Assembly (NCBI RefSeq): GCF_001704275.1
Contig: NZ_CP011533.1
Location: 9,672,001-9,736,000, forward strand
Length of the DNA: 64,000 bases
Source: Streptomyces noursei ATCC 11455
Lineage (GTDB): Bacteria; Actinomycetota; Actinomycetes; Streptomycetales; Streptomycetaceae
Direction: 5' to 3'
Shown here: piece by piece, positions 1 to 7,464 of the stretch
Layout: each line of letters opens with the position of its first letter
Numbering within the stretch: the stretch's first letter is position 1
Translations under genes and position numbers: made by a program
The notes under the pieces: generated by a model
Seen by the model: only the letters and a program-made list of their open reading frames with translations
Told to the model about the DNA's origin: nothing
The model's database searches: none

Positions 1-52
1 CCTGGCCGTCGGTGTGCGGGGGATTGGTGGTCAGCCAGGCGGCGACGGCTAG
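1..52 (-). pseudogene. Distal fragment of Cas3-like HD nuclease gene
   Basis: This edge fragment is the continuation of the minus-strand Cas3-like gene at 2110-3600. If the IS982 and IS5 elements between them are removed and one CTAG is kept, the frame runs on as HEALSALAVAAWLTTNPPHT without a stop. The HE pair that begins this join is a conserved Cas3 HD-domain position. The gene continues beyond the left edge, so its end is not visible. Confidence 0.6.
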
Positions 53-1022
53 ATGAATGAGTCCGATGTCTTCAGTGGTCATACGCGATCAGTGATCGTT
101 TGGCTGGGGCGTTGGTGGTCCAGTTGTGCCAGATCACCGTGGCCAGGGCGAGGAGTCGTTGACCGGTGCGGGCGAAGACACCGGCGAGTGTTCGGCCTCC
201 GTGTTGTTCCAGGCTGAGCTGGCCTTTGAGGGTGTCGAATACCGCCTCGATCCACTGGCGGACGTGGGCCAGGCGTCCATGTCGGACAGGCTCGTTCTTC
301 ATGTCCGGCCGCACCAGATGGACGCCCAGGCACTCTTCGAGGAACGCCTCGAACTCCCGCCCGGCGAAGCCCTTGTCCGCGAGGATCACTTGACCGGAGC
401 GGATGAGGTGGTGGTCGCGTTCCAGCAGCGCGGTCATCACCTGACGTTCACCGAGTTTGGGGTTGGCCAGGCACCAGGACACCGGCATGCCCTCGGCGGT
501 GGTCAGCAGGTAGAGCCGGAATCCCCAGAAGAAGCGGGAATGGCTTGGGCAGTAGCCGTATCCGGCGTGCCCGGCCAGGTCGGAGCGTTTGACTGTCTCG
601 CGGGAGGCCGCGCAGGGCACAGGTGTGGAATCGATCAACCGCAGGTTGTCGTTCCACGTGGGAACCTGCCTGGCCAAGGTCTCGATCACGCGGCTGATCA
701 GCGGGCCGGCTGCGTTGAGGCGCTTGTTGTAGGCGGACTGTTGGGGTAGATAGCGAAAGAGGTGTCCCAGGCGGGCGTGTACGAAGCGGATCCAGTGCCT
801 GGCTGAGGGAAAGCCCAGCAGGACCTGGGCGACGGCCAGGCACAGCAGTTCGGCGTCTGTCAGTTTCGGGGGTCGCCCGATCCGGCGACGCGGGGCCACA
901 TGGTCGTCGATGAACACGTACAGTGCCGCCAGAAGGGCGTCCAGGTTTGTCGTCACACACGAGCCAACGGGCGCCCTTCGCCATGGTCGCGGCCAGCACA
1001 AACATCGGACTCATTCATCTAG
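49..1022 (-). mobile_element. IS982-family element, copy 1 (974 bp including flanking CTAG)
   Basis: The ends are inverted repeats ATGAATGAGTCCGATGT, bounded on both sides by CTAG. A second copy with the same ends and length lies at 53206-54179 in opposite orientation. CTAG behaves as the duplicated target: removing the element and one CTAG restores the reading frame in both interrupted genes. It sits inside the Cas3-like gene, and its right-hand CTAG was then used by an IS5 element. Confidence 0.9.
72..1001 (-). CDS. IS982-family transposase
   Basis: A 309-residue DDE transposase filling its IS. It shows the family's pattern: an N-terminal helical region beginning near PKLTDAELLCLAVAQ, the first acidic residue in LIDSTPVPC, the second in ILADKGF, and a C-terminal acidic residue in RQWIEAVFDTLKGQ. 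The protein is identical to the copy at 53227-54156, and no frameshift or stop is present, so it should be active. The start may lie a little further in, at the residues following VGSCVTTNLDAL, because the first residues overlap the terminal region of the element. Confidence 0.9.
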   Translation of the reverse strand: MCWPRPWRRAPVGSCVTTNLDALLAALYVFIDDHVAPRRRIGRPPKLTDAELLCLAVAQVLLGFPSARHWIRFVHARLGHLFRYLPQQSAYNKRLNAAGPLISRVIETLARQVPTWNDNLRLIDSTPVPCAASRETVKRSDLAGHAGYGYCPSHSRFFWGFRLYLLTTAEGMPVSWCLANPKLGERQVMTALLERDHHLIRSGQVILADKGFAGREFEAFLEECLGVHLVRPDMKNEPVRHGRLAHVRQWIEAVFDTLKGQLSLEQHGGRTLAGVFARTGQRLLALATVIWHNWTTNAPAKRSLIAYDH

Positions 1023-1095
1023 GGCCTGTATCGGGTCGTGATCAATCTGCGGAATCGGCCTGCGTCGCGTGGCACGTCCTGGTAGATCGTCTTTC

Positions 1096-2090
1096 ATGAC
1101 GCGGGTGCAACTGACTGATGAAGAGTGGGAGTTCATCGGGCCGTACCTACCGATAGGCAGGTACGGCCCGTATCCCGAACGGCTGCGGCAGCAGTTCGAG
1201 GGCGTGATCTGGAAGTTCAGGTCGGGCGGGCAATGGAGGGAGATGCCGCAGAAGTTCGGAGCCTGGTCCACCGTCCACAACCGTTTTCGCCAGTGGCGGG
1301 ACGCCGGCGTCTTCGAGACCCTGCTGGAGGGCCTGATCGCCGAGGCTGCCAAGCGGGACGAGGTGGACTTGTCCCTGGTCAGCGTGGACTCCACCACCAC
1401 TCGCGCCCACCACGACGCCGCCGGGATGCACCTGGATGACGAAGTCCTGACCGCCCTGGAGAAAGCCGCCGCCGAGGAGGAGAAGGCCCGGCAAAAGGGG
1501 GCAGCCCGGAAGGACAAGGCGGACAGGACGGCGATCCCGTCCGCGAGGAGCGAAGACGCCTTCGACGCCGGCACCGAGTCCGGCTGAAGGCCGCCCTGCT
1601 GGGGCGCTCGCGGGGCGGACAGACCAGCAAGGTCCACCTCGCCGCCGACCGCCAGTGCCGCCCACTCGCGATCATCCTGACCGCCGGACAGGCCGCCGAC
1701 AGCCCTCAGTTCATCCCCGTGCTGAAGAAGATCCGGGTCCGCGGCCCCATCGGGCGTCCCCGCACCCGCCCCGACGCGGTCGCCGGCGACAAGGCGTACT
1801 CCTCCCGTGGCAACCGCGCCTACCTGCGCAAACGCCAGATCAAGGCGGTCATACCAGAGAAGAAGGACCAGGCTGCCAACCGGAAGAAGAAGGGCCGCCG
1901 AGGCGGCCGGCCCCTCAGCCACGACGCCGAGCTCTACAAGGTGAGGAACACGGTTGAGCGCCTGATCAACAAGCTGAAAGCCTGGCGTGGCATCGCCACC
2001 CGCTACGACAAGACCCCTGAGAGCTACCAAGCCGGACTCCACCTTCGCGCCTCCATGATCTGGATCAAGGACCTCATCCGAACCACATGA
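1096..2090 (+). CDS. IS5-family transposase, two frames joined by -1 frameshift
   Basis: Frame one (1096-1587) carries the N-terminal domain [19 protein letters not shown] and the first catalytic Asp in [15 protein letters not shown]. Frame two, read from about 1500 to 2090, carries [20 protein letters not shown], the second Asp in [11 protein letters not shown] and the Glu in [13 protein letters not shown]. Joining them by a -1 slip at AAAGGGG (1494-1500, read A_AAG_GGG) gives one continuous transposase, and both copies carry the same arrangement. A programmed frameshift is therefore more likely than a mutation. The start was chosen at the ATG before TRVQL, which matches the family. Confidence 0.85.
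1494..1500 (+). promoter_or_regulatory. -1 ribosomal frameshift site, AAAGGGG
   Basis: A canonical X_XXY_YYZ slippery heptamer in the zero frame of the first transposase reading frame. Slipping by -1 here enters the frame that encodes the remaining DDE residues. The identical site is at 12396-12402 in copy 2. Confidence 0.7.
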
Positions 2091-2109
2091 TCACGACTCA
2101 ATACAGTCC

Positions 2110-3600
2110 CTAGCGCGCTGAGGGCCTCGTGCCGCAGTTCGGTGGGCCAGGAGGCCAGGCGGGCGGCTTTGCGTCGGCCGGCGCGGTCGGCGGGGTCCAT
2201 CCCCGATTTGGCCAGCGGTTCGGGCAGAGTCTCCGCCATGAGGCGATCGCCCGCACACAGCATGCACTGGAACCGCGGATGCTCCTTGCCGCAGTCGTGG
2301 GCATGTGCGGCGGTTTCGATCGCGGCGGCCAGTTCATGGGGCAGGCGGAGACGGTGGGCGAGGTCGGCGGCGCGGTCTGCGACGGCCTTGCCGTGTTGGG
2401 GCAGGGGCACGGGCCGGGTCAGAGAGCTGGCGTCGGCGCTGTCGTCCCCGACGCCAGCGGTCCGCTCCAGTTGGCCCGGATCCCGGCGGGCGGGGATCAG
2501 CAGCAGACGGGCCGTGTCATCGGGGTCGCAGATGACGTGGCCGGCGGTGGTGGAACGGCCGGCCGCTGCCAGGTCCCACCGGGGTACGGCGCGCAGCTGA
2601 GCCAGCCGCTGCCGTAGCAGATCGGAACCCGAGCAGGGGAGGGCTTCTGAGGCAGCCGCACCAACCGCTGACGCTGCGGGGGAGAGGAACGTGGTGGTGA
2701 GGGTGTCCAGGAGTTCGCGGACGACCACGCTGGGCGGATCGTCGCCATCGCCGGCCCGTAGCCGTGCCGTGGCGCCGGCCAGGACTTGCTCCAGCGCCGC
2801 GCTGTCCGCCCCGGTGTCGGTAAGCAGGGCGAGGGTGGCGGCGTCGAGCCGGGTGGGTGCGGTTTCGGTTCCGGGTGGGAAGTCCCAGAGGTCGGGGACG
2901 GGCTGGCCGGGTGCGCCGGTGAAGCCGAAACGGTCGTGTCCGCTGTAGGTGCTGGGCAGCACCCCGGTGTCGCCGGGCCGGATGTCTCCCGGCGCCAGGG
3001 CGGGTTGCCAGGTGCTGTCGGCCTCGTCGAAGCGCAGCACCGGCGCCATCACGTGGGCCTTGGTCCGCGCACGCTTGCCACCGCCGGTGGTGGCCGGTGG
3101 GGTGGGGTGGGTGGCTTCGAGGTCGCTGAGCTCGTCGTCGTCGATGGGACGCGTGAGGAACCGGCGCAGGTGCGCTGCCGGGAGAGCGACGGTCTCGCCT
3201 GGGTGCGGCGGTACCTGGTCCATGCGGGCCGCCCACTGCGCGAAGTCCGGTTGCCCATCGGCGAAGGGGAGGTCGGCGCGCCAGGCGACGTGGACGTCTT
3301 CGGGGGAGGTGTCCAGGCCGTGGAGGAAGGGGGCGGGGCTCTGGTCGGGTACGGGAGTGGGGCGTACGCGGTGATCGTCTGTCCGCCCTCGAAGACCAGG
3401 GTGGCGGGCTCGGTCGGAGTGGTCCGGGGGAGCTTGCCGCGGGCGCGCAGCCACCGCTCGGCGGTCGCGCGGGGGAAGGTAGGGCTCTCCTCAGTGCCGC
3501 CGGTGGCGTCGAGACCGCTGTGACGGCGGCGCCAGTTGACGACCGCCGCACGGCCGAGTCGGCATCGTCTGAACCATCGCAGCAGATACTCTGAAAGCGT
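2110..3600 (-). pseudogene. Cas3-like (type I-U/I-G-like) HD nuclease gene, decayed and IS-interrupted
   Basis: The minus strand encodes FLHGLDTSPEDVHVAWRADL, a long linker, and then a C-terminal HD domain: His in PLPQHGKAVADRAADLAHR, the HD pair in AHAHDCGKEHPRFQ, PEPLAKSG, and the HE pair in TELRHEALSAL. An HD domain placed C-terminally with PRFQ and EPLAKS motifs fits Cas3 of type I-U/I-G systems, as recalled from the family. No helicase domain is present. Upstream of about 3365 the frame shifts. That segment (about 3590-3370) encodes GRAAVVNWRRRH and EGGQTITAYA, which look like an HTH-type tail of another fragment. Two nested insertion sequences then split the HD domain. I see no repeats or other cas genes, so this is a dead remnant. 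Confidence 0.6.
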
Positions 3601-3642
3601 GGGCCCCCAGCCAATTCGTCTGGCTGGGGGGCCACAGCTGCG

Positions 3643-3852
3643 TCACACTGAGCGGCTTGCGGCGTATTCGAGGAAGTTGGCCCAACTCGGGCCCGAAGTC
3701 GTAATTCGAGGGCCGTTAGGGGATTTCGAGTCGCGGACGTGGATCACGCTGCAGGCCGTGGCGACCTCGACGCACTGGCCGCCTGCATTGCCGCTGTAGC
3801 TGGACTTGTGCCACACCAGGGCCCTTCCGGGTGTGGCGGTATCGGTTGTCAT
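3643..3852 (-). CDS. DUF397 domain protein
   Basis: A 69-residue protein with the DUF397 signature: WHKSSYSGNAGGQCVEVA near the N-terminus, then IHVRDSKSPNGPRI and a C-terminal WANFLEYA. Its start overlaps the stop of the HTH gene upstream by four bases (ATGA), so the two are translationally coupled. In Streptomyces such proteins pair with an HTH/DUF5753 regulator (the Scr1-type pair described as toxin-antitoxin-like). The molecular role of DUF397 is not settled. Confidence 0.9.
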   Translation of the reverse strand: MTTDTATPGRALVWHKSSYSGNAGGQCVEVATACSVIHVRDSKSPNGPRITTSGPSWANFLEYAASRSV

Positions 3853-4694
3853 AGTGCTCCTACCAGTTCCTTGATGAAGCCGAGGGACCTCTCAGGACTC
3901 AGTGCCTGCGATCGGATGATCCCATACCGTTGTTCCAGGTCGCCGACCCACACAGGTGCAGCGATGATCTGACTCACGCCTTGTACCTCAACGTACCCAA
4001 GTGTCTGGCCCTCTGGTGTCTCCAGGAGTGTCATCGGCCCGTCGAGGCCGACGTGCGTGACCATGTTGGTCTCAAGTACCTGTATTGAGACGTTGCGCAT
4101 CTCTGCGCATCGGATGAGGTGCTCAAGTTGGCGTTGATGCACGTCGCGCCCCCCGATGGGACGTTCGAGGACTACCTGTTCCAGTACAAACCCGAGCGTC
4201 GGTTGTGGCTTCCTGGTCAGCAGTGCTTGTCGTTCGAGTCGAGCGACTACCAGTTCTTCCACCCGGTCGTCGTCAAGCGTTGGCACGTAGGCGCTCGTCA
4301 CCGCGTGGGCGTGCTCTTTGGTCTGCAAGAGCCCATCGATGGCGTGGGCGGAGTAGCTGTAGAGCCGACGGGCGGCCCTCTCTGTCTGGGCGAACTCCTC
4401 AAACCATTCTGGGAATTTGGACTTGTCGATCAGGTCCTGCGCTGTGGCGATAAGCAGCCCCTCTGCGTTGAGTGCCGCGTCGATGGCTTCGATATAGCTG
4501 CGGGTGGCCTTGCGCCTTCCCCTTTCGACGCCTCGGACCTGGGTGACGGAATACTTCGCTAGATCCGCCAGTTCTTCCTGCGTCAGGCCCCTCAGTTTCC
4601 TCAGCCTAAGTTGCTGAAGTGCGAGGATCTTCCTGGTGAGGGGAACGTCGTCGTCCAGCGCCTCGTCATCGCTGGGATTGGTGTCTTCTCGCAT
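3849..4694 (-). CDS. HTH (XRE) regulator with DUF5753, Scr1-type
   Basis: A 281-residue protein. Residues about 25-80 form an XRE helix-turn-helix (LRGLTQEELADLAKYSVTQV). The rest is a DUF5753 domain with the hallmark RLYSYSAHAIDGLLQTKEHA, VVARLERQALL and VLEQVVLERPIGG, ending in a segment with PMTLLETPEG. It overlaps the DUF397 gene by four bases. An inverted repeat in the divergent intergenic region (4721-4779) may be its operator. Confidence 0.9.
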   Translation of the reverse strand: MREDTNPSDDEALDDDVPLTRKILALQQLRLRKLRGLTQEELADLAKYSVTQVRGVERGRRKATRSYIEAIDAALNAEGLLIATAQDLIDKSKFPEWFEEFAQTERAARRLYSYSAHAIDGLLQTKEHAHAVTSAYVPTLDDDRVEELVVARLERQALLTRKPQPTLGFVLEQVVLERPIGGRDVHQRQLEHLIRCAEMRNVSIQVLETNMVTHVGLDGPMTLLETPEGQTLGYVEVQGVSQIIAAPVWVGDLEQRYGIIRSQALSPERSLGFIKELVGAL

Positions 4695-4720
4695 GGATCC
4701 ATGCCTACCTTCCTTGACTG

Positions 4721-4779
4721 TCCATGGCCGTCCATCGGAACAACTCGCCTTGTCAGTCGCAGGTTTGGACGGTCGTGGA
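4721..4779. promoter_or_regulatory. Inverted repeat in divergent intergenic region, candidate operator
   Basis: TCCATGGCCGTCCA (4721-4734) and TGGACGGTCGTGGA (4766-4779) are near-perfect inverted copies 31 bases apart. They lie between the minus-strand HTH/DUF5753 gene and the plus-strand gene at 4818. The position suits autoregulation by the HTH protein; this is inference. Confidence 0.45.
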
Positions 4780-4817
4780 CGGTGCCAACGCTACCGCGGT
4801 CAGGCGAGGCTTCATCC

Positions 4818-5294
4818 ATGTCCAGCGAATCGTCGTTCCCTGAAGAGCTGGCGTCAGCAGCCGAGTTGACGTCGGCGAGCAAGTTCCCCTACCGGCCTAC
4901 GTGGGTGCCGCAGGCCGGGCATCGATCGCATGGAACCGGCATTGCGATCGATGTCGTGCGCATCCCAGGTGACAGGGGCGCGCAGGTCTCTGAGGAGCTG
5001 ATAGCGGCTGCCAAGGGGAACGCGGGCCCGATCCTCGTGCGGGTCGCGTCGTCGGGGCAGGACGTGCTCTTCATCGTTCCGCCGGGCACGGCCGAGTCGT
5101 TTCATTGGCCGCCGGGCGTGTTTGCCCACGGGGTGCAGTGGCGCGAGTACGTGGCGGTGCCCGCTCTTCGGGGGTGGGCGACGGTGCCCGTGCGTTGGGA
5201 GTCGCACCCGACGGCGGTTCAGCAGTACGTCGATCCCGATGCCCTGTTCAAGCTGGTGTGTCGCCTGACGGATTGGCCTGGAGGGCCGCCGTGA
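4818..5294 (+). CDS. Conserved hypothetical protein
   Basis: A 158-residue protein of a kind often seen next to HTH/DUF5753 genes in Streptomyces. Visible landmarks are GIAIDVVRIPGDRG, a GPILVRVASSG strand, and LFIVPPGTAESFHWPPG, followed by a conserved VPALRG and an SHPTAVQQYVDPDAL segment. The alternating pattern recalls a small alpha/beta domain, but I cannot assign a function. The start was taken at the ATG before SSESSFPEEL because upstream codons look like shadow sequence. The stop overlaps the GTG of the next gene. Confidence 0.6.
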   Translation: MSSESSFPEELASAAELTSASKFPYRPTWVPQAGHRSHGTGIAIDVVRIPGDRGAQVSEELIAAAKGNAGPILVRVASSGQDVLFIVPPGTAESFHWPPGVFAHGVQWREYVAVPALRGWATVPVRWESHPTAVQQYVDPDALFKLVCRLTDWPGGPP

Positions 5295-5794
5295 GTTCGC
5301 TGTCGAGATACCGGTGCTACAGGGCCTGTCTCCGCCCTGACAGCGACTGCATGGCGGTAGGCGAGAGCTGTCTTGTCTCGTACCCCGGCCGTGCCGTCAC
5401 CTGGATCCGTCAGGACCTGCGGAGTCTTGCCGTCGGCATGGCCGAAGGGGATCGGGTCAGAGCAACAGGGTGGCTCGACGAACTGATCGCGGCTGGGAAT
5501 GCCGTGCGAAGACTAAGGGTCGGGAGGATCCTCGCCCTTCGCATGAACGCGTCGTCGAATCGCCGATGGTGGTGGAGACCGCGTCGTGCGGGGGCGGTAC
5601 CGCCCAGGCAACGCTTGAACGAACTGTTCTTTGCTGAAAGCTTCTTGGAGAAGTCATGTTGCTCAACGATGCGCAATTTCCGCGTCTGCGAAGGGCGTTC
5701 CGACACCCCCTCCAGGTCCTTGATCGCGAGGGTATTCCTCCTTGGCAGGCCGTTGGTGCCCTCCTGGTGGTCGGAGCCGTGGCCGCCTGGCTGA
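5291..5794 (+). CDS. Hypothetical protein, C-terminal half doubtful
   Basis: The GTG start overlaps the previous stop (GTGA), which suggests coupling. The first 90 or so residues (SLSRYRCYRACLRPDSDC onward, including WLDELIAAGNAVRRLRVGR) look like a helical protein with clustered Cys. The second half becomes Arg/Trp-rich and overlaps a better-supported small gene at 5656 by 139 bases. The true product may therefore end earlier after a frameshift. Function unknown. Confidence 0.4.
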   Translation: MSSLSRYRCYRACLRPDSDCMAVGESCLVSYPGRAVTWIRQDLRSLAVGMAEGDRVRATGWLDELIAAGNAVRRLRVGRILALRMNASSNRRWWWRPRRAGAVPPRQRLNELFFAESFLEKSCCSTMRNFRVCEGRSDTPSRSLIARVFLLGRPLVPSWWSEPWPPG

Positions 5795-5823
5795 TTGACG
5801 TATACCTCTCGATCCGCCGCTAG
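5656..5823 (+). CDS. Small single-pass membrane protein (55 aa)
   Basis: This short frame starts at an ATG preceded by GGAG five bases upstream. It encodes a basic N-terminus (FPRLRRAFRHPLQVLDREG), one hydrophobic helix (VGALLVVGAVAAWLIDVYL) and a basic tail SIRR. The arrangement, with positive charges on both sides, fits a small membrane protein. It overlaps the doubtful 3' part of the gene before it. Confidence 0.5.
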   Translation: MLLNDAQFPRLRRAFRHPLQVLDREGIPPWQAVGALLVVGAVAAWLIDVYLSIRR

Positions 5824-6160
5824 CGGCGCCTTGAGACCGGTCACCCTGCGCGGCAGCAGGCTGACCGCTGGGGCTCGCGGGCCGAGCGGAGGCTCTCCAC
5901 CCGGTGAGCTATCGCGCGAGCGAACCTTCCGCCCTGGTCTAGCGGAGGGTTCCCGGCCGCCGCTGTTGAGGATGCGGTGGCCGGCCCCCTCTCCAGCCCC
6001 TCCCGATCGCTCGGTGATCAGACACCGGTCACCGGGAGGCACCAGACCGGGCACCACCATCCCCGGTGCCCAGCCCCGCCAGCTCGGCCTGCCGCAACCC
6101 CAGCAGGTCGAGCTGGCGGCGGCGTACGGGTTCTCGCAGTAACACGACGAAAGGTCAGCG
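5824..6160. other. Intergenic stretch, no gene recognised
   Basis: About 340 bases between the small membrane protein and the methyltransferase. The frames here lack recognisable protein signatures. The last bases (CGAAAGG) serve as the ribosome site of the next gene. Confidence 0.5.
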
Positions 6161-6757
6161 GTGCACAGGGACGAGCCGTCAGCAGGCACACTTCAGGGAC
6201 GTCCGGTCTCACCGGTCCTCTGGGACGCCATGGCGCGCCTAGGGTATGTCCCCTACGAGATCGGCGCGGACGAGATGCGCTTCCTTGTAGCGGCCACCTC
6301 GGGCCACTACGGTCGGGTCGCCGTCGATGCCGGCTGTGGGCTCGGCCACTTCAGCCGGCGCCTTCGCCGCCTTGGATACAACGTCACGGCGATCGACCAC
6401 TCCTCGTGTTCCCTGGACGTGGCCCGCGCCGAAGGGTACGGACCCCAGCTGAGGTATCTGGACGCTGACCTGGAGGCCGGTGTGCCTCCTGGGCTGCCCC
6501 GTCATGGCGTTGATCTAGTCGTTGCTCGCACGCTGGTCCCCTTCCTCTCGAAACCCGTCCACTGGCTGCGCCAGGTGCGTGACCTATGGCTCGCTCCCGG
6601 CGGTCATGTCTACCTGGTTGTCCCCATCAGCGAACACCCTCTTCAAACCGGCCAAATGACTCCCCACGAGATCGACGTGCTCTGCGAGGGATGGCAGGTC
6701 AGGCGCCAGGACCACAGCGGTGTGGCCTGGATCATCCTGCGCCCCGTCGCTCACTGA
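6161..6757 (+). CDS. Class I SAM-dependent methyltransferase
   Basis: A 198-residue Rossmann-type methyltransferase. Motif I is VAVDAGCGLGHFSRRL, followed by an acidic residue after the second strand (VTAIDHSS), LDADLE at motif II and VDLVVARTLVPFLS at motif III. LAPGGHVYLVVP marks the later strand. It starts at a GTG preceded by GAAAGG; an internal ATG (MARLGYVPYE) is an alternative. The substrate cannot be told from sequence, and no neighbour points to one. Confidence 0.85.
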   Translation: MHRDEPSAGTLQGRPVSPVLWDAMARLGYVPYEIGADEMRFLVAATSGHYGRVAVDAGCGLGHFSRRLRRLGYNVTAIDHSSCSLDVARAEGYGPQLRYLDADLEAGVPPGLPRHGVDLVVARTLVPFLSKPVHWLRQVRDLWLAPGGHVYLVVPISEHPLQTGQMTPHEIDVLCEGWQVRRQDHSGVAWIILRPVAH

Positions 6758-7004
6758 TCTCCCTGCAAGCGAGACCCCTCGGGCCAGCCCCAGACGTCGT
6801 CCTCGGCGTTGCCTCATCGTTGGCCGCCGCCGAGCTGGCTGGCGCCATCGAGAAAGCACACCCCGCATTGCAGGCATGAGGGGCAACGTCCTACCCGCGG
6901 CCGGAAGGCCGCCCACAGCCCCCGGCGGACCTACCTCGCGCCGGGTTCTACTCGCCACCGAGGGGGTCCTTGCCGATCAACCTCGGAAAACCCAAGGGAA
7001 GTGA

Positions 7005-7094
7005 ATGATGGACGTTTGTCAGGCATGCGGTGCACAGCTTGAGCGCACCGGAGGTACCGCCTATTGCCCAAATTGCGGCCGTACCTACTCCTGA
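7005..7094 (+). CDS. Zinc-ribbon microprotein (about 28 aa)
   Basis: A very short frame beginning ATGATG behind AAGGGA encodes a paired CxxC knuckle, CQAC and CPNC, spaced 12 residues apart, then GRTYS and a stop. Two CxxC pairs at this spacing are the signature of a rubredoxin/zinc-ribbon knuckle. A strong hairpin follows it. The small size fits a free-standing zinc-binding microprotein or adaptor. Confidence 0.55.
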   Translation: MMDVCQACGAQLERTGGTAYCPNCGRTYS

Positions 7095-7160
7095 ACACTG
7101 TGCCGTTGTGTTCCTTCCTATAGGGCCGGGCCCTGCACAACGGTCCACGGGAGGAAGGGC

Positions 7161-7193
7161 AGGTGCGGCGCCCTCAGGGTCGGCGCCGCACCT
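7161..7193 (+). terminator. Strong hairpin after zinc-ribbon gene
   Basis: Perfect 12-bp arms AGGTGCGGCGCC / GGCGCCGCACCT around a 9-base loop. It lies between the zinc-ribbon microprotein and the DUF5999 gene. No T tract follows, as is common in Streptomyces. Confidence 0.6.
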
Positions 7194-7275
7194 CCGGCCG
7201 ACACCCCCGTTGACGAAGGCGGCGGCCCCGGCAGTGGCCCTCATCATTCTCGGCATCTACCCCGTAGGGGATCCC

Positions 7276-7464
7276 ATGTGTACGCACCAACCGCCATGCC
7301 CGTCAGCTGACTCCACCGACCGGGAAGCCGCCCAACTGGCGGCGTACCACCCGGAGCAGGGCTGGTGCCTGTTGTGCAACGGCGTCGTGCTCTTCGACGA
7401 CACCGGTGAGCTGCTGCCCAATGGGCAGACCATCGAACCGCGCCGATGGGCGGAGGCGGCGTGA
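7276..7464 (+). CDS. DUF5999 family protein
   Basis: A 62-residue protein with the family layout: MCTHQPPCPSADSTDREAA at the start, HPEQGWCLLCNGVVLFDDTG in the middle and LLPNGQ near the end. The paired Cys residues suggest metal or redox binding, but the family function is unknown. The ATG follows GTAGGGG. Its stop overlaps the GTG of the EEP gene, so the two form a coupled pair. A shortened paralog of the same family precedes the second EEP gene. Confidence 0.85.
   Translation: MCTHQPPCPSADSTDREAAQLAAYHPEQGWCLLCNGVVLFDDTGELLPNGQTIEPRRWAEAA

Larger units (their letters stand above)
1023..2109 (+). mobile_element. IS5-family element type A, copy 1 (1087 bp)
   Basis: The terminal repeats read GGCCTGTATCGGGTCGTGATCA on one side and the near-complement TGATCACGACTCAATACAGT on the other. 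CTAG lies at both outer edges (1019-1022 and 2110-2113). The left CTAG is also the right edge of the IS982 element, so this element inserted into the junction of an existing IS. Copy 2 is at 11925-13011 in the same orientation and differs at one noted base (T2018 versus C12920, silent Pro). Confidence 0.9.

Noticed and set aside
1011..2042. Long minus-strand frames across the IS5 elements (also 11.9-13.0 kb)
   Set aside because: They are antisense shadows of the transposase; the ABC and Cas3 frames only appear to continue through them because the IS is open on that strand.
1..3600. Possible CRISPR array near the Cas3-like remnant
   Set aside because: I saw no regularly spaced short repeats in the window; only a decayed Cas3-type HD fragment is present.
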